Of a DNA stretch of 64,000 nucleotides, positions 1-11,439 are shown one piece after another. How positions within the stretch are numbered: the first letter of the stretch is position 1; every line of letters begins with the position of its first letter. A model generated the notes under the pieces. That model was not told the origin of the DNA. It saw only the letters and a list, made by a program, of their open reading frames with translations, and searched no databases. Origin of the DNA: Sternotherus odoratus (Eukaryota; Chordata; Testudines; Kinosternidae); assembly GCA_032164245.1 (NCBI GenBank), contig JAVMKO010000002.1, positions 178,442,920 to 178,506,919 of the forward strand. The letters are read 5' to 3'. Position numbers and translations under genes: made by a program.

Positions 1-59
1 ACTCTTTTCTCAAGAACCTGACAGTCATATTTTGAGGGGCCTCAAGAGGCTTTACCTGC

Positions 60-715
60 AGGTATGGGCCCCTGTCCCACAATGGGACCCTAACCTGGTC
101 CCCTCCAGGCTCACCGGCCCGCCTTTCGAGCTGCTGGGCTCCTGCTCCCTTTCCTACTTGTCCTGGAAGGTCGCTTTCCTGGTGTTGATGAGGTCAGCAA
201 GATGAGTCTCAGGGATTAAAGCCTTGATAAGGACAAGGTCCAGCCTTCCTGTTGAAGGTGGTATCTTCCTTCCACATGAGCCAGGATGTATTTCTGCCTG
301 TGTTCTGTCCCAAGCTGCACAAGACTGTTGAGGAGAGGCATCTGCTGGACATCCGGAGGGCTTTGATTTTTACTTGGAGAGTACATTGAATCCGTAAATT
401 GACCCTGCTCTTCATCACTACAGCAGATAAAATGAAGGGCCTCTAGTTTCTTCGCAGAAGATTTCCAAATGGATTACCTCTTGCATAAAGACCTATTATG
501 AGCTAGCAAAAGTTCCGCCACTACCAATCATCAGGGCCCATTTGACTAGAGCACAGGCGTATTCAGCAGCCTTTCTGGCACACATCCCAATCCAGGACAT
601 TTGTAGAGTCACAACATAGTCCTCGGTCCACATGTTCACGTCTCAATATGCCACCACTCAGCAGACCAGAGATGATGCTGGGTTCAGCAGAGCTGCATTA
701 CAATCTGCACAGCCA
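60..715 (+). pseudogene. Decayed DIRS tyrosine recombinase (copy 1)
   Basis: Read piecewise in the plus frames, this region gives fragments such as SYLSWKVAFLV, then after several breaks AHLTRAQA (the HxxR part of the catalytic set), AAFLAHIPIQ and SQYATTQ, whose tyrosine sits where the nucleophile is expected. The order matches the recombinase at 19.3-20.2 kb. Frames change repeatedly and there is an in-frame TAG just before SSVHM, so no functional protein can be made. The N-terminal part lies before the window start. Confidence 0.7.
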
Positions 716-761
716 TGAAATCCTACCTGCCTCCACGGGAACTGTTGGGAGTCACCGGATG

Positions 762-826
762 TAGAATGGACATGAGCAAGCACTCAAAGAAGAACTTGTG
801 TTCTTCGAGATGTGTTGCTCATGTCT
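762..826. repeat. Inverted repeat in the DIRS 3' region
   Basis: The left arm carries GGACATGAGCAAGCACTC and the right arm GAGATGTGTTGCTCATGTC. These pair imperfectly around GAAGAAC/GTTCTTC, making a hairpin of roughly 65 bases. A third, direct copy of the left-arm word lies at 1925-1955, beyond the Tigger insertion. Copy 2 has the same arrangement at 20298-20390 plus 20598-20630. In DIRS elements such repeats take part in forming the circular intermediate. Confidence 0.7.
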
Positions 827-949
827 ATTCCATGACCCTCCTCCTTCCCCACTGTCAAAGTTTTCAGCAAGAATGAACTGAAAGTGGGGGGACACAGAGG
901 CTTCCCTTATACCACTCCAGAGGGTACCAGAGCCACTCCCCTACAGGTA

Positions 950-1862
950 CAGTAAAACCTCGATTTAACGGACTAATTGGGGCGACTGGGTGTCCGTTAA
1001 ACCCAAAAGTCCGTTATTTAATGATTAGAAAAAAAAAACCCAGCCTGCCCAATTAGTCCATATTTCGAGGTTTTACTAAACAGTACTCCCCTCCGCCGAA
1101 AAGCCGCGGATTTTTTTTTAAAAAATAAAACAGAAAAAAAACCCGGCCCTGGACCCCCATACACCCCGGCCCCAGTCCCCGCTTGCGGCCAGGGCTCGGG
1201 GCTCCAGGCGCCGCGCTCCCCGGGGCTCCCGGCTCCAGCCGCCGCCCGGGGAGCGCGGCTTGATCCGTGCTCCCCCGGGCTCGGGGCTCACCCCCTGGGG
1301 AGCGCGGCTCCAGCAGCGGCCCGGGGAGCGCGGCTTGATCCGTGCTCCCCCGGGCTCGGGGCTCACTCCCTGGGGAGCGCGGCTCCAGCCGCCACCCGGG
1401 GAGCGCGGCTTGATCTGTGCTCCCCTGGGCTCGGGGCTCACTCCCCGGGGAGCGCGGCTCCAGCCGCCGCCCGGGGAGCGCGGCTTGGGGCTCCAGGCGC
1501 CGCGCTCCCCCAGGCTCGGGGTTCGCTCCCCGGGGCTCGGGGCTACAGGCGCCGCGCTCCCCGGGGCTCGTGGCTCCAGCCGCCGCCCGGGGAGAGCGGC
1601 TCCAGCTGCCGCCCGGGGAGCGCGGCTTGATCCGCGCTCCCCAGGGCTAGGGGCTCCAGCTGACTGCCAGGACCCGGGCAGCAGGCGGGACCCGGGCGGG
1701 CGCCGGCAGGTAGCCCGCCCGCTGCCAGGACCCGGGCGGCAGCGGGGAGCTGGCAGCCGGACCTTGATAAACGGATTTCAGATGCATCGGACTTTCTTTA
1801 AAATTTTGTCCGTTGCATCCGAAGTCCGTTAAATCGAGGTCCGTTAAATCGAGGGTTTACTG
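950..1862. mobile_element. Tigger/pogo-type non-autonomous DNA transposon, copy 1
   Basis: The element starts CAGTAAAACCTCGATTTAAC and ends in the inverse form ...GAGGGTTTACTG. It is flanked on both sides by the dinucleotide TA (948-949 and 1863-1864), as expected for Tc1/mariner-superfamily Tigger elements. The GTCCGTTAAA word recurs several times near both ends. No transposase is visible. The interior from about 1140 to 1750 is very GC-rich and includes a 75-bp tandem array. A second copy lies at 30979-31526 in the opposite orientation. It sits inside DIRS copy 1 and is therefore younger than that element. Confidence 0.85.
1256..1480. repeat. 75-bp minisatellite, three units, inside the Tigger element
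   Basis: The word CGGCTTGAT recurs at 1256, 1331 and 1406, and CGGCTTGGGG follows at 1481, giving three units of exactly 75 bp. Each carries CTCGGGGCTCA and CGGGGAGCG. Degenerate half-units continue to about 1650. Because 75 is a multiple of three and the units are GC-rich, stop-free frames appear on both strands. They show repeated peptide units with no protein-family features and are not treated as genes. Confidence 0.9.
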
Positions 1863-1864
1863 TA

Positions 1865-1985
1865 CTGCTAAGTGAAAAATTTGGGGCACTGGTGCATGTG
1901 GCAAGCACACACACCTAATGTAAAATGGACATGAGCAACACATCTCAAAGAACATCAGTTACAGAACAGATCACTGTCTTTTCCT
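1865..1985 (+). mobile_element. DIRS copy 1, terminal piece after the Tigger insertion
   Basis: Downstream of the Tigger the DIRS tail resumes. AATGGACATGAGCAACACAT and CAAAGAAC at 1924-1955 form a third copy of the terminal word seen at 762-790, and the element appears to end near CAGATCACTGTCTTTTCC. The equivalent tail of copy 2 is at 20598-20660. The exact 3' boundary is not defined by any duplication I can see. Confidence 0.65.
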
Positions 1986-2079
1986 CTGGTCTCCTAAGCC
2001 TAGAAGGCCTTTGAGCAATTAAAACTTGCATTTACCACTGCTCCCAGGTTGGTCCACCCTGACCCCCACCATTCCTTTG

Positions 2080-2134
2080 TCATTTGACTATCTCATCTCT
2101 GGAGCAACATACATATTGTAGCTCAGTTTAAGCT
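2080..2134. repeat. Short repeat, partner of 8685-8738
   Basis: CATTTGACTATCTCATCTCT followed by GGAGCAACATA and TTGTAGCTCAGTTTAAG occurs here and again at 8685-8738 with about two differences over roughly 52 bases. The similarity stops abruptly on both sides. The family is unknown to me. Confidence 0.7.
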
Positions 2135-5100
2135 TCTCATTCCTTTGCTCTTTTTAAATATTGAAATTATGTTGCAGTCCTCAGATCCTTTGGAATTTCC
2201 CCAGATTTGTTCACGTTAACATTAGTGGTTCAGAGAGCAACTTAGCTAGTTCTTTTATGTAAGTTATTTAGGTCTGTTGTCTTGATTTGAACATGCTTCA
2301 TTTTAGCAGATGCTGCTTCATGTCCTTGTTACAGATGGTACACTTTGTTTTCCATTCACAAAATCATATGGAATGGATAGATCCCCCTGCTTTGTTCCAA
2401 ATACAGAACAGAAATATCCACTGAACATTTTCCTTTTCTGCACCACTATTTCTGATTTTACCATCCGCATCTAGCAATGGATCTGTGCTTAGGGTTCTTT
2501 TTGTTCCTAATGTGCTTTTAAAATATCTTATTATTGTTTTTAATCGTATTGACCATTGATATTTCATTGATTACTTTCATTCCATTATCAGTTGCCTACA
2601 TTTTTTCATATGTAATTGATATTAACTGCCATTAACTTACTTTTTAAAAATTCTTTGTACATTGATTTTCTGTATATTTTAACTGCTTTCACAGCTCCTT
2701 TTGGCAAGGATTTTTTTTTTTGGTCCATTATCCCTTTTTCATGTTTGTGGAATCCTGGCTTTTGGGGTATCTAGTAGGATGTCTTTGAACAATTGACCGT
2801 TTTCATTAACACTTCCAACTTTAAATTTTATGTTAGGTCAACAATTGCTTTAAGCCATTTGTCACTGACTGCCCATAATATTTTACACTTATGTATCTCA
2901 TTAGAAATATTATTTAATTATTTCAAATTAAAAACAAAAATACATGAAGGGAATTTTAAGATGCTACAGTTAGTCTCTTTTAAGTCCGGAAATGACAAAT
3001 GCCAGGTTACATACAGAACTTTATTCCCTTCTCTGTATGTATTATAATTATACAATCTTTAACTCCATGATCATATCTAGGAGTATTTCTCAATAGCATA
3101 ATGTAACACACAATTTTATAGCTTTAGAGACACATGTAGTATCTTGTAATTATTTTTTGACATTCTTGTTTACTTGTCATAATATTTTTATTTACACTTA
3201 ATTGCATAATTTTGATCTCAAGTATGTACTTAATTTCATACAGCACTGTATACTTTCTTTTCAACCAACAACCCAACGTGATTTGTAATAATACTGTGCC
3301 TATCAATATAATTAAAATGGTATAATTCAATACTGTTAATTATCAAGCTAATTTAGTTGCACACACATTGACACCATAGTCATCCTTAGGTCCAGTTTGG
3401 GAGATGAATTGGTTAATCTAACTAAAAGGGTGCCATAGAGCAAAATCTAATAATAAATTATCTTTTTAGCTAATGAGATGGAAGTTAGACATCTTAATCC
3501 TGGTTTAAAGGAGTGAATGATTATAAATATAAATTTTCCAGAGAATACTCTAGGTCAGAAGTGCTGTGGTTAATCTCCAGCCAACATGAAATGGCCTGCA
3601 ATATTGACCTGCTTCTTTAGCTATGGACAGCAGCGGTATTCAATGGAAACCATCTACTAGCGCCCCTCAATTAAAGGAAGGGAGCCAGGAAATGACTGGC
3701 TAAGGTCTGATTTAGAAGAAAATCTATGATGTGGGAATAAAAAAATTAAATTGTTCTTTAAGCTATGTCCTGGGAGGGGAAATTGTTTCAGCTGAAAAAT
3801 AGATTTTGACTTTCACACTGGAGTAGAAAGCTGAGGAAACCACAGGAAAAAATATTTTAAAAAATGTTAGGCCAAAATTTTCAAGTAATGGGAGTCTAAA
3901 GTTAGAGCTCTAAAACCATTTTTAGGCTCCCAAGGGTGAAAATTTCAAACAGCTAAGTGATTTAGGAGCACTGAAGTTATTAGGCTTGGACTGAGCCCTA
4001 TATGCAGTGACATACAATACTAGGTGGCCTGTGTCACTAACCCTGTGTCCATATGCATAAAATAATATAATTTAAAAAAATCTTGCAGGCACTTAATACA
4101 TTTTTAAGAACTGCACTCATATCAACTCTAAGTTTCTGAAATATTCAGATACTTTTAAAAAAAATCTCTAGATTCTGAATGGAATGGAAGTACTAAAGCA
4201 GCATAAGAAAGCTGTCATTCTTGTGACGCTGTTAGCTTAGTTTTTCAAATTGATATCTTAATTCCGACCCATAGAAGTTCTTGTTGTGCACTCAGTACAG
4301 AATGGGGTCCGGTATACATGTAATTTAGATAGACTTTGGATGTCTGAAGATTCTAATATCTTGAAGATTGTTCACTTATATTGTGCTATCCTAAAGCATG
4401 AAAACTTAAATGATCAGACCAATACATTTGGCTTTTTTCCCTGAGAGAGCTTTCCCAAATCAGATTTTCATTAAAATGATTTAGAAATAGAAAATATCAC
4501 ATTTCCGCTCGACATGATGAAATCAAGACATTCACACGCTTCTTGTGCCTGTTGAAAGTCCAATAACTGTTTTAAATTAGAAATCAACAAACATGAGTCA
4601 GTACCAATATATCTGGAAAGTTGGAAACAAGCACATTTTTTGATGTGAGGTTAACCCTCTAGAACCTTGATTTTCTTTCCTCTCCACGGAAAGTGCCTTT
4701 CACATGTGAAAATTCTAATGACCAGTCAACATTCCATTAAACTTTAAGAGCACTTATATTTATCAGTTACCATATACATCATTCGGAAATCAACCATCGT
4801 TGTCCCTGCTTCAGGCCTGAGTTTGGCCCAGAATTCATTAATCTAGCTCTCAGATTTCAAAAGTGAACAATTTAGGCATACTGACATTATAATTGATATA
4901 TCTGACATTTGGCTATAATTGATTTCCTAGTTTTCCAATTAACTGAGAACAACTGGGAAGTCTGGATGCCGCTAGCTCTGATGTGGTAACGAGTAAAATA
5001 TAAGTTGTTCCCATTAGCTACCAACATAGTGATACTTTTTTAAATTAACATTATTATTTATTTAATGGGAACATTCAACTTGAGAGGGTTTTTTAATTGA

Positions 5101-5320
5101 TTAATTAAAAAATCAGTTTCTGATGAGTACCCTTAAAATAGCATGCCCAGCATTTTAATAGAACTTCTTTTTAAAAACATTTTATATCTTGTTTACCATT
5201 AGAAAGGACTGTTCAGCAAGGGAGAAATTAAATGGCTAAGCCCTGTAAATGGTGCAACTGACCATTCTCCAGATGATGTCAATTGCACAACATAAACAAA
5301 GCAGAAAAGATAGACACCAA
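2135..5320. other. AT-rich DNA with no recognisable gene
   Basis: Open frames are short and broken. About 3874-3990 carries wording typical of old amniote interspersed repeats (CCAAAATTTTCAA, TTTAGGAGCACTGAAG), but no family can be named with confidence. The rest shows nothing I can identify. Confidence 0.6.
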
Positions 5321-5325
5321 TATAT

Positions 5326-5726
5326 TGTGACAGATCGCCTTCTTACCCCTCTTCAGAAACAGGCAGGAAACTCTTCTTTGGCTCCAAACAGTGCTCTTTA
5401 TTTCACAGTGCAAGGCCCCACCACCAATATATACAGCTCTAACACAGCTCTACAGCTTACAGCTCTACACAACTCTATATAGTTCAGCTCTAAACACAGC
5501 TCTAAACAGCTCTTCCTCTCACTCCACACTACCATACCACCACCACCACTCTGGGCTTCCTGCCTGACAGGCTTTTATCCCCCTGAGGAGGCTGCCAGGT
5601 GCAACCCATCCAGGTCGATTGCTCTGCAGCCAAGGTGGCTGATTAGGCCTCTCTGCAGGGAGGTTTGCAGAGGGTTTTTCTCCCTCTTAAAGGGGCGGCA
5701 GGCTGGGTCAGGCCCACCCTGCCACA
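5326..5726 (-). mobile_element. Solo LTR, minus strand
   Basis: A 401-bp unit begins TGTGACAG and ends GCCACA on the plus strand, so both strands have TG...CA termini. The four bases ATAT flank it on both sides (5322-5325 and 5727-5730), consistent with a short LTR-element duplication. On the minus strand ATAAAA (5573-5578) can serve as a TATA box and AATAAA (5397-5402) as the polyadenylation signal further downstream, which fixes the orientation. The plus strand holds a degenerate ACAGCTCTA-type direct repeat at 5430-5515. No internal retroelement sequence is attached, so it is best read as a recombined solo LTR. The class is unknown. Confidence 0.7.
5397..5402 (-). promoter_or_regulatory. 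LTR polyadenylation signal
   Basis: TTTATT on the plus strand reads AATAAA on the minus strand. It lies downstream of the minus-strand TATA-like box at 5573-5578, the order expected within an LTR. Confidence 0.5.
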
Positions 5727-6064
5727 ATATTTTTTCATTAACTTCTTTATTACCATTATTGTTGTTTTTTGTAAGTACAGTAAGTACCTAATTTTTCAGG
5801 CAGAAACGTGATTTTTAGTTTAGCTGTTTGCTGATTAGGAATATTTACCAGTAAATGCACAGTTGAATATGAATATTAAATACATCTGGAAGTTCAAACA
5901 TGTTTGACATTCCAGGTCAACAAAGCACATGACATTGGGAAACTGACACAATTTTAGAAGCAGAGTCAAAAGCATATAAATTGAGTATTCCTAAAGCAAA
6001 GAACTCCACAGAAAGTTCTATATAAATAGGAAGTGTCCCAGTGAACTTATTTACACTTGTAAAA

Positions 6065-6460
6065 GGGTGTTGAGAATCTGGAAAGAGTTCAGAGAAGAGC
6101 TGTAAGAATAATTCAGGATTTGGAAAGCCTTTCTTAAAGTCAGAGACTAAAGAAGATCTGTCTATTCATCTTAACAAATGGAAAATTAGGAGATAACTAT
6201 ATCATGGTCTATAAGTACCTACATACAAGATCCATAACAGAAGCAGAAAGTAGAGAAATTCGGACAAGAAATAATAAATTGTTAACAGTTTACCAAAGAA
6301 TGTGATGGATTCTCTCTCATTTGACGTCTTTAAATCAAGATTGGATGTCTTTTGAAAATGTATGCTCTCATTCAACCAGAATTCATGGACTTGATGAGGA
6401 ATCACTGGTGAAATTCTCTGACTGTGTTATGCAGGTTAGACTAGATGAACATAATGATGG
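6065..6460 (+). mobile_element. Decayed CR1-type LINE, 3' part
   Basis: GAATCTGGAAAGAGTTCAGA and the following bases read as LERVQRRA-like codons, a hallmark of the CR1 ORF2 C-terminal region. GGTTAGACTAGATGAACATA at 6433-6452 is the typical CR1 3'-untranslated wording. The frame is destroyed. The expected tail (TCAAAATCTATGAATCC) is found 550 bp away at 7015-7031, so a MITE appears to have landed between them. Confidence 0.65.
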
Positions 6461-7013
6461 CTATTTTTAGCAAAAGTCATTAAAAGGTCATGGGTAGTAA
6501 ACAAAAATTCACAGCCCATAACCTGTCCATGACCTGTACTATCTACCCCTAATTAAAACTTGGGCCAGAGGGGCCGCGGGTGCTCTAGAGGGGGTGGTCT
6601 GGGGGCACTGTGGGTGCTGGGGTGGAGGCAGGCAGTAGTGTGCAGCCTAGGACCCCTGCTGGTGCCGGGATGGGGGAGGGATGGCAGAGATGGGGGAGGG
6701 ATGCTGGGATGAGGGAGGGATGGCATCTCTTAGGGGGAGGGAAGGGCAGGGGGCTACGCACACTGCCCCCGCCCCGAGCTCCAGCTCCGCAGCTCCCATT
6801 GGCTGGGAACTGCAGCCAATGGGAACTACAGGGGTGGTGCCTGTGGGTGGGGGCAGCGCTTAGAGCCCCAATCCCTCCGCCTAAGAGTTGCAGGGACATG
6901 CCGACCACTTCTGGGGAGCCCCGCCAAGGTAAGCGCCACTTTGCACTCCAACCCCCTTCCCCAGTCCTGAGCTCCCTCCCACACCCAAACTGCCCCGACA
7001 GCGGTCAGTGCGG
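6461..7013. mobile_element. GC-rich MITE inside the CR1 tail
   Basis: The stretch begins TTTTTAGCAAAAGTCAT with tandem-like GGTCATGG/CCATGACC words and changes to GC-rich sequence from 6560. It is bracketed by two halves of a CR1 3' end. Inside are [19 protein letters not shown] direct repeats (6668-6725), an inverted CCAATGGG/CCCATTGG pair (6795-6825) and GGGACATGCCGACCACTTCT, a phrase I associate with turtle non-autonomous hAT elements. No target duplication could be fixed at the right end. The 205-codon frame that crosses it (6610-7227) runs over the element boundary and is not a gene. Confidence 0.5.
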
Positions 7014-7031
7014 CTCAAAATCTATGAATCC
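7014..7031 (+). mobile_element. CR1 3' tail separated by the MITE
   Basis: CTCAAAATCTATGAATCC is the usual terminal phrase of turtle CR1 copies. It continues the unit that ends at 6460. Confidence 0.5.
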
Positions 7032-8684
7032 CCAGGTGGCAGATGATTCCATAAGGGTTCTGTTGCCAGCTGACACAAATGAAAGGAGTCCTTTGGTTGC
7101 TCTAACATGCTCTGGGAATGAGGTAGAGAATCTGGGATCTTCAAACAGTTCCATTTCTGCCTTTCCATGTCCATTGCATCTAACAGAAAAAGAACAGAGA
7201 ATCTGTCCCAATATTTTGGCCAGCTGAACTTTTCTGAGATCTGAGAGTCCTGGAAATCATTATGATTAGACATAGTTTTTTTTAATGAGCGCCCATTCAT
7301 TTTTTAATATATTGTCCCCCAGGATTTTGGTGCTTTACCAAGATAGTCACGATAGACAGTAGTTCATACTAGCAAACTTGACAGCCATTTAAACTTTCTA
7401 CCACTTCTTATTGGTACAGTCATCTCAATTGTCTTCCAAAAGCCTTACAAAAGGAACATAACCTTAATTTCTCCATGGCTCATTCCATCCTAGAAAAAAT
7501 GAAAAAAATATCCCCTCTTCAGAAAAAAATCCCTAATATTGAAAGCCAGGATTGGACTTCTACACAGCAAGTGAGGGCAGAGTGTACTATCTTTTAATAT
7601 GAATGTATGATCAGATTACTTTAAAAAATAAAAATCAGATGAACTCTCCAAAATTGCAGTCAACTCAGAAAATCTAGTTATACTTTAAAACCCTAAAAAA
7701 AACCTAAAAAGCACAGTTATTGTAGTGGGTGAGTGAGGATTACAAGCAATATGTTGCATTCTCTCCTGCCATTTTTTAAATTAAGATAGCAGAGCTTTTG
7801 CATATTGGTTGCATGTCTTGGGCTTGGTTTTGTCAAGTCTCATAAACTGCACTGGGTTGGAAAGGAAATACAGAATATTTATGAAGATGTGGTATCACCA
7901 AGTACGTTTTCAAGATTGCTTAAGCATGGCAGTGGTTTTAAACATGTCCAAAATATTGATAAGTAATTTATGTTTATTACAGTAGCCATAAGTTATATCT
8001 ACACAAGAAACTACAGTAATTAAAATATCACTCCTTGCACCTTAGTTGCCATCTGATTTTGAACTTCATTTTGAATGACAAATTATAAGCAATAAGGAAT
8101 AACTCACATGAGACTCAATTAATTGGTATTTGTCAGGAAGGTCATAGTAAGAAATTACAAAGCCAGAAGGCAATATTTCTTGGAGATTCTTAAGTATGGT
8201 GCTACCTAAAACACAAACAACAGGTAGCAGAAATTATAACAAGGGATTTTGCCAGACCTTTTTAGGGGGAAGTCAAAGTGATGTTTTTAAATCTAGTTAG
8301 ATTTTTCCATATTAAATCAAACAAATTGCAGCCCAGTAGACTCACATAACCTTTGCCTGCATTTCATTAAAAATGAATCTCTCTCTTTTTATGAGTCTAT
8401 ACTGGGTAGAAACAAAATAGTATCATAGCATTCTGAAAGAACTGTGATCTACTACTAGAAACAGTTAAGACTTGAGTATTGCAATTTGCTATATGTGATA
8501 TACGTAGTATGCAAACTGTGGCTCTGATCCTGCAAAGACTTACACACACATTTTTTAAAGTTATGCATGTCAGTAATTCCTAAAGGCCTAATCCTGCTAA
8601 ATATTTCTGTGAAATAAATGTAGTGTGCTCGGTATATTTTCTTTGTGTACACTTATTCTCATCATACCACAAAGAAATCTTCTG
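7032..8684. other. AT-rich DNA with no recognisable gene
   Basis: A moderately complex block at 7030-7260 has overlapping short frames on both strands but no protein family I know. The rest is AT-rich and unremarkable. 8515-8615 carries a weak old-repeat phrase (GATCCTGCAAAGACTTAC). Confidence 0.5.
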
Positions 8685-8738
8685 CATTTGACTATCTCAT
8701 CTCTGGAGCAACATATATGTTGTAGCTCAGTTTAAGGG
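8685..8738. repeat. Short repeat, partner of 2080-2134
   Basis: This is the second near-identical copy of the roughly 52-bp unit described at 2080-2134, in the same orientation. Flanks are unrelated. Confidence 0.7.
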
Positions 8739-10845
8739 GCATACAGTGTTATCTCCTTCAGTGTGCAAGGTAATTAATAAGCATTTCAGTTTCATGCCAC
8801 AACATTCATGGACTTCACTTGCATACTTTTATCCACTGGATTTAAATGATTTTTCCAACACAAAAACAATCACCATGCCAGAAGCCCTCCACAATACAGC
8901 ACTAGTCTGGAATATATTTTGCAGCAGTCAGGCTAATAATCACTTGCTTTCATGGACAGTAACATTCAAGAAATCTGCCCCTCCATGAAAAAAGCAAATA
9001 AAACATTATACGGTACCAGATTTTATAAGCAATGACAGAAAGGTATTTTCTTTTATTTTATATTTTTAAATTGTTCATTCTAAACAAAAATTATGTGCGT
9101 GCAAAATAAATAAATAATACAATGTTAATTAAATACTAAGTGGGGCCAGAAGCTTTCGCCAAGATTTGCCAAAGTGACCCCTGCGTTTTGTAGAACTGCT
9201 TTTCTCAGTGCATCATTTCTGCTCAGGATTATACATAACCTTTTCTTGAATATCCCCAAAGACTTTCCACTCTGTATGTGAGATGACTTTGAGTTACACT
9301 CCATAGGACATAAATCTTGACTATGATTCGGTGGCCTCGTTGCGTGGAAAGCGGTACTGTTTTGTAGAAATCCCCAGTTCATCTATCCCCAACTCTATCT
9401 GTCCCTAGATACATTGGAAAAGTAATTCTCTCTGTACGTGGAAGAACAGAGTAGAGTATGTTTCAGAATTTAAACCCAGAAACAAAAACGTTTTTGAAAC
9501 TATCTTTCAGGTTCACCAAGTTAGGTGCAGTGATTAAGTCTGGTGAAAGGGAGCAACATCTAGTGGGTAGTGGAGAGACATGTAAAGGTAGAGTAAAAAA
9601 GGAAGATCCAAAACAAGGCCCTCTATGCCATGCTGGCTAAAATCAAGCAATTACTGCCCTGAGGGGATAAGTGGGCAAAAGAAACCTTCTTCTGCCAGGC
9701 CTGCTGGGGTAGAGGTGAGCTCACTTTTTAATTACTGGGGCTGTGCCATCAAATTATAACAAAAGAATGGAAATCTTTGCTTACATAATTGTAACATTCC
9801 AATAAAATAAGGAGCCTAAATACCCACAGCTTTGATCACTTACTACAGCTGAATCCTTTTGAAAGCTTTTAATGTTTGTTTAAATAAAATCAAGTTAAAA
9901 AAATTCTTTAAATGAAAACCAAACCTGATTCATTAGATGTGAGCCAAGTTGCTCACACGGCTGCATATCTGCTCTCAGCAGCTGCTGCTCCTGAAAGAAT
10001 TACCCAGAGAGAGTGCGAAGATAGAGTTTGGTATGACATTTACTGTTGAGTGATGACTTGTTTCACTGCGGTACATGATTTATGTTTTTGACTATAAAGG
10101 GTACATATGGTTGTCTATATTGGAGACACTCACGCACCCATGACATGTGAGTATTCAGTAACCACACCCCCAAGCATGACTCCAGCGGGAGTTATTCTTA
10201 GCCTGTGGTGGGAACCCAGAGCTCTTTATGGGTGTATTTTTTGTATTGCTTACCAGTGCAAATTCCCTATGTCACTAGCACTTTCCTTTTGTCATGAGTG
10301 TGTAATGTGTGTGCACATATACAGGAAAGATATAGCTATACAGAAAGATAAACCGCTCAGAAAACATGTGCTGTTATATATGATATTGATTATCCACACT
10401 TTCTGGGAGCATGATTGCTTTCAAATGTTCGAGTTATGCTGTCATCTTACATAACTACACGCCCTGAGGTGTCATGGCTCTAGTAGAGCAAATTCATTGA
10501 TGTTCGCTAAATGGGGGGACATATACAATGGGACAGGTTCTCAGTTGTGTGGCACAAAGGGAGTGGGAAACTTCTGCAAGTCCCCTGCTGGGGACACTTG
10601 CAATCTGGGGCTCCCCAGAAGATCTAAAGTATTTCCTGTGCCTCCCTCTTGCAGTCCCCAGTGCAAGGAACACAAGGCTGGGAAGACCAGACAGGAGGGT
10701 GGCAGGAGAGTCCCCAGATAACCATGGTCATGAGGCCATTGGCCCTGGTACATTTTAGAGCAACCCTTAAACTATGATAGCCTGTGCATGAGGTTAGAGA
10801 GAACATCAGGGAGCCACGATCAGTTCTTTCACAGTGACCCTCTCT
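8739..10845. other. No recognisable gene or repeat
   Basis: The longest frame (10107-10454) is 115 codons with no domain, signal or neighbour to support it, and others are shorter. The block 9135-9390 is less AT-rich and could be an old repeat on the minus strand, but I cannot name it. Confidence 0.5.
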
Positions 10846-10847
10846 AC

Positions 10848-11099
10848 AACACTCAGGTTTTGTCTGCATGCAGAAGTAGCAAGATTGGTGGAAATCCCTG
10901 TGCAGACACTCTTCAGTTTAAGAATGGCTTATTGCAGGTTAGCTTAAACTTCTTCCCACTTGTAAAATGAAATAAACCAGGTTAAACCAATATAAGAATG
11001 TCCCTATGGCAGTCCATGCCATTTTAACTGCACCAGTTTTAATCAGACCAAGCCATAACTTAAATCAGCGCAACTTTGCCATGTAGACAAGCTCTTGAC
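10848..11099. mobile_element. hAT-type MITE
   Basis: The left end GGTTTTGTCTGCATG and the right end CATGTAGACAAGCTC are imperfect inverted repeats of the TTGTCTACA type carried by the hAT MITEs in this window (32.7, 34.7 and 56.4 kb). The interior has no coding capacity. No clear 8-bp duplication remains, so it is an old copy. Confidence 0.55.
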
Positions 11100-11439
11100 A
11101 TTTTTGTTCTGTTGTTTTTAGTTGCAAAACGTTGTTTCTCACAATTAGACTATTTCAAAATTCAGGAACTTGTTGAAGGATAAAGGTATAGGTTCTGTTG
11201 GAGAAGCAACCCACACAGGACACCTCACCATCTGCAACATAAGAGTTTTGATAATGCAGTTTGCTAGCTATTTCTCATGTTGTCCTGGAAACAGCTGTTA
11301 GCCTGTCAAAATAAAGTAAGGAGAATTTAACTAGTCACCTTTGCAGAAAAGCCCATTTGTTCTTTTGTACTTTCCTTGCAACTGAGATTAGCTAAAGCAA
11401 GTGGTCCTATTTTCTTTGTTACACTGTTAGTTTCCATTG

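Larger units (their letters stand above)
1..949 (+). mobile_element. 3' part of a DIRS-type retrotransposon (copy 1)
   Basis: The sequence begins inside a tyrosine-recombinase retrotransposon and runs to the TA where a Tigger element has landed. The same element resumes at 1865. The first 700 bases match, in order and wording, the recombinase region of the better preserved copy at 19.3-20.2 kb, but with many stops and indels. Bases 760-830 hold an inverted repeat around GACATGAGCAA that copy 2 also has after its recombinase. DIRS elements integrate with a tyrosine recombinase and end in inverted or split repeats rather than LTRs. The 5' end lies outside the window. The DIRS call is inferred from the recombinase motifs and turtle-type terminal words. 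Confidence 0.75.

Noticed and set aside
1256..1480. Regular 75-bp spacing as a CRISPR-like array
   Set aside because: There are no distinct spacers. Whole units repeat, and the setting is a vertebrate transposon.
1118..1832. Overlapping 107- and 190-codon frames on both strands
   Set aside because: They translate the 75-bp GC-rich array and Tigger ends. The peptide repeats with the array and has no domain.
6610..7227. 205-codon plus-strand frame
   Set aside because: It crosses from the MITE through the CR1 tail into flanking DNA.
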